A stretch of DNA of 18,745 bases from assembly GCF_040649515.1 (NCBI RefSeq), contig NZ_JBEZFP010000171.1, positions 1-18,745 on the forward strand, read 5' to 3'. The stretch's first letter is position 1. Every line of letters begins with the position of its first letter. Positions 13,461 through 18,745 of the stretch are shown piece by piece. The DNA is from Yinghuangia elevatio (GTDB taxonomy: Bacteria > Actinomycetota > Actinomycetes > Streptomycetales > Streptomycetaceae). The notes beneath the pieces were generated by a model. That model was not told the DNA's origin, ran no database searches, and saw only the letters and a program-made list of their open reading frames with translations. The translations under genes were made by a program, and so were the position numbers.

Positions 13461-14654
13461 CTACCACGCGCCCTTCGCGACGACCACACTCGCGTCGTCG
13501 CGACGCACCCCGGCGTGCGCGAGAAGGTGCGCGGCGACCACGACAGGCCGTTGGGAGAGAAGTCCGGGGACCGTGTCCAGGCTCCATCGGTCGGTCAGGC
13601 CGTCGGAGTGCATCACCAGCGCACCCCCGGGCGGGAGCGGATGGACGAAGCTACGCAGTTTGCGCATCTGGTGGCCGACGATGCCCGGATAGGAAGTCAG
13701 GGTCGCGTGCGTCTCGGCACCCAGTAGAACGCCGGAGATGTTCCCGACGCCGCAGAACAGCACGCGTTCCGCGGCGGGTTCGATGCGCGCGACGGCAACG
13801 GCGGCCCCGCGGGTGCCGCGGAGGGCGACGTGGACTTCCTGGATGGCGTCCTGGGGGTGGCGCGCGCCGCCGCCGCGGAACGTCCGGGTCGCCGCCTCGG
13901 CGGCCTTGGCAGCCATGGGGCCGTGGCCGAGTCCGTCGCACAGCATGACCATCAGCGCCGGGCCGGCGCCGATCGCAGCGGGCGCCGTGCCGACCGCGGT
14001 GCCGGTGGCCCACGCGCGGCCGGTGTCGCCGCGCGTGCCGAAGCCGGTGAGGGCCGACCAGTCGAGACCAGGCGACGCCGTCCGCCCGGCCGGCGCGCGT
14101 ACGGACTGTCTGCCGTCGCCGTCGTCGACACGGGTCGCCCAGGCGTCCCCGCAGACCTCCTCGCCGCTGATCGCCCGGGTGATCCCGGCGGCCGCGGCCT
14201 CGGGCCCTTGCCGTGACGTCCCCGCATCAGGGCGTCCGGCTCCGCGGGCGGACCAGAAGCGCGCGGCCACGACCGTTCCGAACCCGGGCACCGAGTGGAT
14301 GTCGAAGAGGTCGGCCAGCCGTGCGATGGCGCCCAGTCCGATGCCGAGAGTTCCTACGGACGAACAACCGTCCTGCACCGCCGCCTCGGTGTCGGCCATT
14401 CCCGGACCGCGGTCGACGGCCACCAGTTCGACGCCGGCTTCGTCGCCGGCCCGCAGCACCCGCAGCACGATGGCGCCGTCGACGGCGTGCTTGACGAGGT
14501 TGCTCACCAACTCGGAGGCCGCGAGCGCGATTTCCCCGCAACGCTGTTCGTCGAGGCCGATCCGGCGGCCGAGCGCGGCCGCGGCCCCTCGGACGGAGCC
14601 GAGGTTGTCCCGGAACCACGCCACGTCGTCGGAGTGCACCACATGAAGCGTCAC
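13461..14654 (-). CDS. ATPase-PP2C phosphatase, RsbX-like
   Basis: This 397-residue protein joins an RsbW/RsbT-type ATPase domain (1-135: ASELVSNLVKHA with Asn52, DRGPGM at 81-86, GTLGIGLGAI) to a small SpoIIE/PP2C domain (150-397: Asp170 in EEVCGDAW, Asp240 in LCDGLGHG, Asp351 in HSDGL, Asp387 in RRDDAS). The PP2C part resembles RsbX, which resets stressosomes by dephosphorylating RsbS and RsbR. GTG 14654 overlaps the rsbT stop by 4 nt (GTGA); the long upstream extension of the frame is antisense-frame noise across rsbT. A low-complexity, Ala/Arg/Gly-rich stretch (175-230) sits inside the PP2C domain. It ends 3 nt before the kinase start. Its position directly after rsbT fits the rsbRST-rsbX order of known stressosome operons. 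It could instead antagonise a STAS protein encoded elsewhere. Confidence 0.9.
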   Translation of the reverse strand: MTLHVVHSDDVAWFRDNLGSVRGAAAALGRRIGLDEQRCGEIALAASELVSNLVKHAVDGAIVLRVLRAGDEAGVELVAVDRGPGMADTEAAVQDGCSSVGTLGIGLGAIARLADLFDIHSVPGFGTVVAARFWSARGAGRPDAGTSRQGPEAAAAGITRAISGEEVCGDAWATRVDDGDGRQSVRAPAGRTASPGLDWSALTGFGTRGDTGRAWATGTAVGTAPAAIGAGPALMVMLCDGLGHGPMAAKAAEAATRTFRGGGARHPQDAIQEVHVALRGTRGAAVAVARIEPAAERVLFCGVGNISGVLLGAETHATLTSYPGIVGHQMRKLRSFVHPLPPGGALVMHSDGLTDRWSLDTVPGLLSQRPVVVAAHLLAHAGVRRDDASVVVAKGAW

Positions 14655-15073
14655 CGGGCCCACTTCACGATCGCCACCGAGGTTCCCCGCCCGGGGACGG
14701 TGTCGATCTCGAACGAGTCGACGAGCCTGCGCGACCCGCTCAGGCCGAGCCCCAGTCCGGTACCCGAGGTCCAGCCGTCGGTCATGGCGAGGTCCAGGTC
14801 GGCGATGCCGGGGCCGGAGTCCTCGAACACGGCGGACACGCCGCGACGTACCCCGTCCCGCACGATCGAGGCACGCATACCCCCGCCGCCGCCGTGGATC
14901 AGCGTGTTGCGCGCCAACTCGCTCACCGCGGTCACCAGCTTGGTCTGGTCGATCAGCGAGAGCCCGCAGTCGAGCGCCAGGTTCCGCGCCGACTGCCGGG
15001 CCAGCACAACATCGCCGGCGGCGCCGATGGCGACGGTGACGGTGGTTCCCGCGGCGCTCTCGGGGGACATCAC
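14651..15073 (-). CDS. rsbT: RsbT-like switch kinase
   Basis: This 140-residue GHKL ATPase matches RsbT, the stressosome serine/threonine kinase that phosphorylates RsbS and RsbR and, once released, activates a downstream target. Visible features are the N-box TAVSELARNTL (Asn56), Mg/ATP loop FEDSGPGI (Asp85), and G2 box GTGLGLGL (104-111). Length agrees with the family. GTG 15073 overlaps the rsbS stop (GTGA), and an ATG directly follows it at 15070, so translation may begin at either codon. In Bacillus the released target is RsbU; here the two PP2C proteins of the operon, or the kinase with its RsbT-like N-domain, are candidates. The RsbT identification rests on motif and synteny with RsbR and RsbS. 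Confidence 0.92.
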   Translation of the reverse strand: MMSPESAAGTTVTVAIGAAGDVVLARQSARNLALDCGLSLIDQTKLVTAVSELARNTLIHGGGGGMRASIVRDGVRRGVSAVFEDSGPGIADLDLAMTDGWTSGTGLGLGLSGSRRLVDSFEIDTVPGRGTSVAIVKWAR

Positions 15074-15468
15074 CGAAGCTCGGGGTCGTCGGGCAGGCCC
15101 TGAGGCCTTTGGTCCCGGGCGTCGTCCAGGACCTTGAGCCCCTTCTCCAGGGTGAGCGCGGTACGCACGCCGCCAAGTGTCAGACCCAGCTCGACCAGGG
15201 TGATAGCCACCGCCGGGCGCATGCCCACGACGACGGTCTCGGCGTCCAGCATGCGGGATATGGCCGCGATCGTCGCCAGCATGCGGCCGACGAAGGAGTC
15301 CACGATCTCGACCGCGGAGATGTCGATCACGACACCGGTCGCACCGTCCTCGACGACCCGCGCCGCCAGATCCTCCTGGAGGACCAGGACCGATCCGTCG
15401 TCCAGGTCGGTCTGGATCGACACCAGGAGCGAGTCGCCGATCCGCAGCACCGGCACGCGTAGGCTCAT
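15070..15468 (-). CDS. rsbS: RsbS-like STAS stressosome scaffold
   Basis: This 132-residue single STAS domain protein forms the core of a stressosome with RsbR and sequesters RsbT. EIVDSFVGRML places Ser58 at the position phosphorylated by RsbT in Bacillus RsbS (Ser59). ISRMLDAETVVVGMRPAVAITLVELG is the RsbS-type second half. The C-terminal tail (residues 115-132) is longer and charged compared with the minimal domain. ATG 15468 overlaps the rsbR stop (ATGA), and the stop overlaps the rsbT start. Assignment to RsbS rather than a general anti-anti-sigma factor rests on the VDSF motif and the adjacent rsbR and rsbT. Confidence 0.93.
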   Translation of the reverse strand: MSLRVPVLRIGDSLLVSIQTDLDDGSVLVLQEDLAARVVEDGATGVVIDISAVEIVDSFVGRMLATIAAISRMLDAETVVVGMRPAVAITLVELGLTLGGVRTALTLEKGLKVLDDARDQRPQGLPDDPELR

Positions 15469-16316
15469 CGGCGCCGAGCCGTCAACGGGGACGTGTCCCC
15501 GACGGAGCGCCCGAGCGCGTGGCGCAGGGCGTCGGCGAGGGTCGCCTTGGTGACGATGTCGCCGAACTCGATCCCGAGGGCGACGATCGTCTGGGCTATC
15601 TGCGGGCGGATGCCGGAGATCGTGCACTCCGCACCCATGAGTCGGGCCGCCACCACGGTCTTGAGCAGGTGCTGCGCAACCTGCGTGTCGACGGCCGGAA
15701 CTCCGGTGATGTCGATGATCGCCTGCTCCGACCCCGTGTCGATGAGCGCCTGGAGCATCTTCTCCATGACGACCATCGTCCGGGCCGAGTCCAGGGTGCC
15801 GACCAGCGGGACGGCGATGACGCCCTCCCACAGCTTCACCACCGGCGTGGACAGTTCCAAGAGCTGCTCGGACTGCGCGCTGATGATCTCCTCGCGGGCC
15901 CGGGCGTACGCCTCGACCGTGAACATGCCCAGGGCGTCGAGAAGTTGCGACAGCCCCAGGTAGTCGAGGATCGCCTGCGGGTCCGAGGACTTGACCAGGT
16001 CCGGTTCGAGGGCCTGCTTGATCGCGAAGACGCTGACCGCGGTCTCGGACGGGGTGAACCCCTGCCGGGCGCGGTTCCGCGACAGCTCGTTCAACAGCGC
16101 CCGGACCTCGGCGAACGCGTCGCCGTGCGGATCGGTGTCGCCGCTGCGGAGCGCGGCCTCCAGAGCCCGGTAGAACTCGCTGAGCTCGCGCTCGATCTCC
16201 GCACGGCTCATGCGCCCGCCGAGCGTGGAAGTGACCACCTCCACCCAGCGCGTCTCCAGCCTTCTGTCGTCCGACGACAGCAGCGCCACAAGGCGCCGGG
16301 CGTCCTGCTCAGCCAT
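15465..16316 (-). CDS. rsbR: RsbR-like stressosome sensor
   Basis: This 283-residue protein has an N-terminal helical RsbRD-type domain (1-145, including RWVEVVTSTLGGRMSRAEIE and FTPSETAVSVFAIKQAL) and a C-terminal STAS domain (155-270: LSTPVVKLWEGVIAVPLVG, IIDITGVPAVDTQVAQHL). The two regulatory positions, Thr171 and Thr205 in Bacillus RsbRA, align with Ser177 (GTLDSART) and Thr211 (VDT), 34 residues apart in both proteins. The first is therefore a serine. ATG 16316 is the first start that yields the domain; no strong ribosome-binding site is visible, though purine-rich AGGGATGG lies just upstream. It opens the six-gene operon, so it sets expression of the whole set. The N-domain may sense stress or bind a partner, but its ligand is unknown. 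Confidence 0.9.
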   Translation of the reverse strand: MAEQDARRLVALLSSDDRRLETRWVEVVTSTLGGRMSRAEIERELSEFYRALEAALRSGDTDPHGDAFAEVRALLNELSRNRARQGFTPSETAVSVFAIKQALEPDLVKSSDPQAILDYLGLSQLLDALGMFTVEAYARAREEIISAQSEQLLELSTPVVKLWEGVIAVPLVGTLDSARTMVVMEKMLQALIDTGSEQAIIDITGVPAVDTQVAQHLLKTVVAARLMGAECTISGIRPQIAQTIVALGIEFGDIVTKATLADALRHALGRSVGDTSPLTARRR

Positions 16317-16327
16317 ACACCCATCCC

Positions 16328-16356
16328 TAGATAGCTTCGTGGCCTGCCGAAACGTC
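16328..16356 (-). promoter_or_regulatory. Candidate stressosome operon promoter
   Basis: On the minus strand, a TATCTA -10-like hexamer (16328-16333) lies 17 nt from GACGTT (16351-16356), an imperfect -35. GTTT also lies 16 nt before it, loosely like a sigma-B-type spacing, but the expected GGGTA -10 is missing. A start here leaves only about 5 nt before the rsbR ATG. Weak prediction. Confidence 0.22.
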
Positions 16357-16440
16357 GGCGTCGGCCAATCACCTGCTCGTCCCGCACTACCCGGGCCGCG
16401 CATCACGATGCACACCAACCCGAGGCGGTCGTCGCCTGTA

Positions 16441-16463
16441 CGCGGGGGCGGACGGCCCCCGCG
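16441..16463 (-). terminator. Perfect 9-bp hairpin after the HTH gene
   Basis: CGCGGGGGC (16441-16449) pairs with GCCCCCGCG (16455-16463) across a 5-nt loop. It starts about 12 nt beyond the stop codon of the minus-strand HTH gene at 16475, so it should separate that gene from the rsbR operon downstream. Strong stem, no T-run. Confidence 0.75.
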
Positions 16464-16474
16464 ATCCGACCCGG

Positions 16475-16873
16475 CTACGCGTCGGCCGTTCCGTCCTGCG
16501 TGTCCCGGCCGACGCCGCCCGGCGTCCCGGATGCGGCGCCTCCTGAGGTGGGCACCAACCCGGGCCACCGCTTGCGCGCCCCTTGGCGCGTGATGCGGCA
16601 GGCTCGGCCCAGCTGCGGATATCCGGCACCGTCACCGACCGCCTGCGCGGCGGCCTCGTCCATGAGCCCTTCGACCGCCCGCTGCATGTGTACCAGAACA
16701 TGCAGCGTCGCCAAGGCATCGCCCTCCACCGCACCCTCTGCAGACTGCCCCGGGGCGCCCAGCGGACGGAACGCGCGCTGGGCGAGACGCTGGGCGAGGT
16801 CTGTCGTCGCGGCGCGCGCCAAGGCGGCGATCTCCTGCTCGGAGAAGACGGGTACCAACGGTTCGGCGGGCAT
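16475..16873 (-). CDS. Small HTH-like protein, unknown function
   Basis: I do not recognise this 132-residue protein by name. After an acidic start (MPAEPLVPVFSEQEIAALARAA), two helical segments lead to GYPQLGRACRITRQGARKRW (85-104), which has the pattern of a helix-turn-helix (Gly-x-x-Leu-Gly-x-x-x-x-Ile-Thr-Arg-Gln). The Gly-rich tail (110-132) looks disordered. The frame runs open upstream to 17062 without a convincing start. ATG 16873 has no ribosome-binding site, but a TACAGT -10 sequence lies 7 nt before it, so a leaderless message is likely. A near-perfect palindrome overlaps its -35. Autoregulation is an attractive inference. It is separated from rsbR by a strong terminator. Confidence 0.72.
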   Translation of the reverse strand: MPAEPLVPVFSEQEIAALARAATTDLAQRLAQRAFRPLGAPGQSAEGAVEGDALATLHVLVHMQRAVEGLMDEAAAQAVGDGAGYPQLGRACRITRQGARKRWPGLVPTSGGAASGTPGGVGRDTQDGTADA

Positions 16874-16880
16874 GGGCGCC

Positions 16881-16907
16881 ACTGTAGGCCCCGACCGCGA
16901 TTGACAA
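16881..16907 (-). promoter_or_regulatory. Promoter of the HTH gene, probably leaderless
   Basis: On the minus strand TTGTCA (16902-16907) precedes TACAGT (16881-16886) by 15 bp; TTGTTG at 16905-16910 gives an alternative 18-bp spacing. The expected transcription start, about 7 nt beyond the -10, falls at or within two bases of the ATG at 16873. The match is good for an actinomycete promoter. Confidence 0.5.
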
Positions 16908-16920
16908 CAATGGTTGTCCA
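16901..16920. promoter_or_regulatory. Palindromic operator TTGACAAC-N4-GTTGTCCA
   Basis: TTGACAAC (16901-16908) and GTTGTCCA (16913-16920) are inverted copies with 7 of 8 matching pairs around AATG. The element covers the -35 of the HTH gene promoter. Its TTGACAAC/GTTGTCAA half-sites are of the kind bound by MarR-type dimers. The regulator could be the HTH protein itself or one elsewhere. Confidence 0.6.
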
Positions 16921-16960
16921 CTGACCGGGCACATTTCCGGATGGGACGGCGCCGGCGAAG

Positions 16961-17006
16961 CGACCGCAGAGCCGCGACGCCGCCGGACCGGCGGGGGTCG
17001 CGGTCG
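16961..17006. terminator. Extended hairpin between small genes
   Basis: Nested inverted repeats occur here: GCGAC (16974-16978) with GTCGC (16997-17001), and CCGCC (16980-16984) with GGCGG (16990-16994). CGACCGC (16961-16967) and GCGGTCG (17000-17006) give an alternative outer pairing. It lies downstream of the 67-aa gene on the minus strand and upstream of the HTH gene promoter, and fits a terminator. Confidence 0.5.
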
Positions 17007-17071
17007 GGCTTTCCGCTCGCCGCTCGCCGCAGCACCCTCGCCCGGTCAGGCCTCCTCGGCACACTACGCAG

Positions 17072-17275
17072 TCAGGCTCTCCGCAACACACTCGGCAGCT
17101 GCGCCGTCGACACCGTCCATTCGCGGCCACCGCGCTCGGGGCGCAGGTAGACGGTCTCGGGCTCGTCGCCGAGCCGCAGCACGTCCATCACACGGGCGCG
17201 CCCGTAGATCGTGTCCAGGACAGCGCCCACCTCCGGTGCCTCCGCGCGCGCCTGCTCCCCCGACGACTCGCCCAT
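17072..17275 (-). CDS. 67-aa conserved small protein beside XRE regulator
   Basis: This compact 67-residue protein has a short acidic head and the body GAVLDTIYGRARVMDVLRLGDEPETVYLRPERGGREWTV. The pattern of a beta-rich domain with YLRPxxGGREW is familiar from many small Streptomyces proteins encoded beside XRE-type regulators, but I know of no assigned function. ATG 17275 is chosen because GGGAG lies 8 nt upstream. It is divergent from the XRE-TPR gene with a 165-bp shared control region. It could be an accessory or partner to that regulator; toxin or antitoxin roles are possible but unsupported. Confidence 0.78.
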   Translation of the reverse strand: MGESSGEQARAEAPEVGAVLDTIYGRARVMDVLRLGDEPETVYLRPERGGREWTVSTAQLPSVLRRA

Positions 17276-17440
17276 GCCCACTGCTCCCTGCCTCGTACGG
17301 CCAAATCCCACGCGTTCCATCGCAGCGGAAGCGCGCGCCATCCAACAGGTCGCCGCGCGGCGGCGTGGCCCGCCGGTAACCGGACGTTTTAGGCCACCGG
17401 AATCGGCCACGTTGCGGATCGGATCGCTTACCGTACGTAC
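17276..17440. promoter_or_regulatory. Divergent control region, small gene / XRE regulator
   Basis: The 165-bp gap must drive both genes. On the plus strand TACCGT (17429-17434) lies about 7 nt before the XRE ATG at 17441. No ribosome-binding site is near, so the XRE message may be leaderless. GTACGTAC (17433-17440) forms an 8-bp palindrome touching the ATG. The best -35 (TTGCGG, 17412-17417) is too close for ideal spacing, so the promoter is uncertain. Confidence 0.4.
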
Positions 17441-18634
17441 ATGTCCAGAAACCTGAAGCTCGCCGCCGCGCTGCGCGAACACGGTTTCACGCAGCAGGAG
17501 TTGGCCGAGCGCCTGAACGCGGTGCAGTGCCGGCGCACGGGCCGGTACGGCACGCTGTCCGACAAGTCGATCCGCCGCTGGCTGAGCGGCGAATGCGGCT
17601 GGCCGCATGCGCGTCAACGCGACGCTTTGATGGAAGTATTCAAGTGCCCCGTCGAGGACTTGGGGTTCGTCCCCCGCCGTCGCCGACGCTCCTCGCGGGC
17701 ACCGGAGGAACCCGTGAATCGACGTACGTTCATCGGTGCGACTGCCGGAGTCACGGCGGTCGCGCTCCCCTCCTCGGCAGCCGCCGCCACCGTCGTCGGG
17801 ATGAGCGACGCCCGGCGGCTCGAAGAGCAACTGGCCGCCCTGAACGCGGTCAACGACACCCAGGGCGGGCATCGCGCGTTGGAACTGGCCGCACTCAAGG
17901 GGGCGGAAGCCTGCCGCGAGACGTTGACTCATAGCGCGACACAGCGCGTACGGGCTCGGATCTACGCCGTGGCCGCGCAGTTCGCGTCGGCGGCCGCCTG
18001 GTCCTGCATCGACACGGGCGATCTGGTCCAGGCCTCCCGGTACGGTCAGTCCAGCCTCACCCTGGCCGGCCTGTCCGGCGACGGCGCCACGCAGGTCGCC
18101 GCCTGGAACACCGTGTCCTTCGTCGCCGTCCAACAAGGGAACCCGAGCGAGTCGTTGGCCGCGCTCAAGGCAGCGCTGACGTCCGCGGAAGCACGCCGGG
18201 ACCCGTTCTACGCATCGCTGTTGCACGCCTCCGCAGCCTGCGACCACGCCACTCGGGCCGAACGCCAGGCCGCACTACGCCGCCTGGGGCGCGCAGCCGA
18301 CGCGCTCGCCCGCGCGCAGACCAAGGCCCGGCCGAGCTGGGCTCAGTCGTATGGCCCCGGGGAGATGCACACCCTCACCGCAAAAGTGCACCTGACGCTC
18401 GGCGACCCGGCCTCCGCCGAATACGCCGCGCACCACGCCCTCACCACCATCCCGCCCGCTCTGCGCCGCAATCGCGGGTTCGCCACCATGCGCCTCGCGT
18501 TCGCCCAACTCCACCAAGGCGAACGCGAACTTGCGATGGCCACGGCCGGCACCGCGTACGGCATCGCCCGCGAACTCCCGGACCCGGGCCGCCTCAACAC
18601 CATGCTCGCCGACTTCCGCGCCGCCGCCCGCTGA
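17441..18634 (+). CDS. XRE-type HTH regulator with TPR-like C-terminal region
   Basis: The 397-residue protein starts with a helix-turn-helix of the XRE type (residues 5-55: FTQQELAERLNAV, then SDKSIRRWLSGECGW), in which the RRWLSGE helix is a typical recognition or exit helix. A basic linker (79-86, mostly Arg) leads to NRRTFIGATAGVTAV (93-107), an internal Tat-like segment common in Streptomyces regulators of this class but too far in to be an export signal. From about 125 to 395 it is all alpha-helical, with TPR-like repeats (for example AALKAALTSAEARR, ARIYAVAAQFASAAAW, AMATAGTAYGIA) that probably bind a peptide or protein signal. The ATG has no ribosome-binding site and may be leaderless. 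It is divergent from the 67-aa gene. Regulatory target and ligand are unknown. Confidence 0.88.
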   Translation: MSRNLKLAAALREHGFTQQELAERLNAVQCRRTGRYGTLSDKSIRRWLSGECGWPHARQRDALMEVFKCPVEDLGFVPRRRRRSSRAPEEPVNRRTFIGATAGVTAVALPSSAAAATVVGMSDARRLEEQLAALNAVNDTQGGHRALELAALKGAEACRETLTHSATQRVRARIYAVAAQFASAAAWSCIDTGDLVQASRYGQSSLTLAGLSGDGATQVAAWNTVSFVAVQQGNPSESLAALKAALTSAEARRDPFYASLLHASAACDHATRAERQAALRRLGRAADALARAQTKARPSWAQSYGPGEMHTLTAKVHLTLGDPASAEYAAHHALTTIPPALRRNRGFATMRLAFAQLHQGERELAMATAGTAYGIARELPDPGRLNTMLADFRAAAR

Positions 18635-18745
18635 CGCCGCGTCCCTAGGCCGTGTCTTCAAATTCTCGCCGGGCCCGCGAACCGTGGCACGCACGCTCGC
18701 CGCGTTGCGGACCTTGCCCGGCCAAACCCAGGCCGAGCTGCGGCC
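18635..18745. other. Possible IS end or truncated gene at window edge
   Basis: After the regulator stop, CTAG (18646-18649) is followed by GCCGTGTCTTCAAATTC, which resembles the terminal repeats of IS5-type elements in actinomycetes. CTAG could be a target-site duplication. A plus-strand frame from GTG 18682 (VARTLAALRTLPGQTQAELR) runs off the end and loosely resembles an HTH start. Neither can be verified within 110 bases. Confidence 0.25.

Noticed and set aside
17064..17345. 93-residue minus-strand frame overlapping the 67-aa gene
   Set aside because: No ribosome-binding site and Gly/Arg-rich translation; the other frame has the conserved YLRP-GGREW segment and a good start.

Overview
The window is very GC-rich DNA with strong G/C third-position bias, many GTG starts and GTGA/ATGA stop-start overlaps. 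Together with the gene families present (CYP125-like P450, RsbR/S/T, SpoIIE-type phosphatases, an XRE-TPR regulator with a small partner gene), this points to a Streptomyces-like actinomycete chromosome. I see no rRNA, tRNA, CRISPR array or intact mobile element.

Layout. (1) 1-1504: hairpins, then a minus-strand amidase. (2) 1831-7654, plus strand: a CYP125-like cytochrome P450, a CaiB/BaiF (family III) CoA-transferase, a fused HMG-CoA-synthase-like/DUF35 OB-fold protein and an SCP2-type thiolase. The set reads as a lipid, sterol or terpenoid side-chain catabolic island: methyl-group oxidation, CoA activation, then C-C bond chemistry. The gap before the fusion gene is packed with short tandem repeats. 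(3) 7681-7716: a strong hairpin between convergent genes. (4) 7738-9662, minus strand: a secreted glycerophosphodiester phosphodiesterase broken by an apparent 1-nt frameshift. (5) 9904-16316, minus strand: a six-gene signalling operon, transcribed rsbR-rsbS-rsbT-(ATPase/PP2C phosphatase)-(hybrid histidine kinase)-(receiver/GAF/PP2C phosphatase). Four of its five junctions are 4-nt stop/start overlaps and the fifth is a 3-nt gap. (6) 16475-17275, minus strand: a small HTH-like protein with a palindromic operator over its promoter, and a 67-aa conserved small protein. (7) 17441-18634, plus strand: an XRE/TPR regulator divergent from the small gene. (8) The last 110 bases look like an IS end or a truncated gene.

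How the parts may work together. The operon in (5) encodes stressosome scaffold proteins (RsbR, RsbS), the switch kinase (RsbT), a probable RsbX-like resetting phosphatase, and a cytosolic hybrid histidine kinase paired with a receiver-PP2C phosphatase. This implies that two-component phosphorelay and stressosome inputs converge on an anti-sigma/anti-anti-sigma output encoded elsewhere, since there is no sigma factor here. The most unusual items are the cysteine-free HMGCS-like/DUF35 fusion in the catabolic island, an in-frame 8 x 15-bp minisatellite encoding elastin-like pentapeptides in the phosphatase, and the direct wiring of a phosphorelay to a stressosome.
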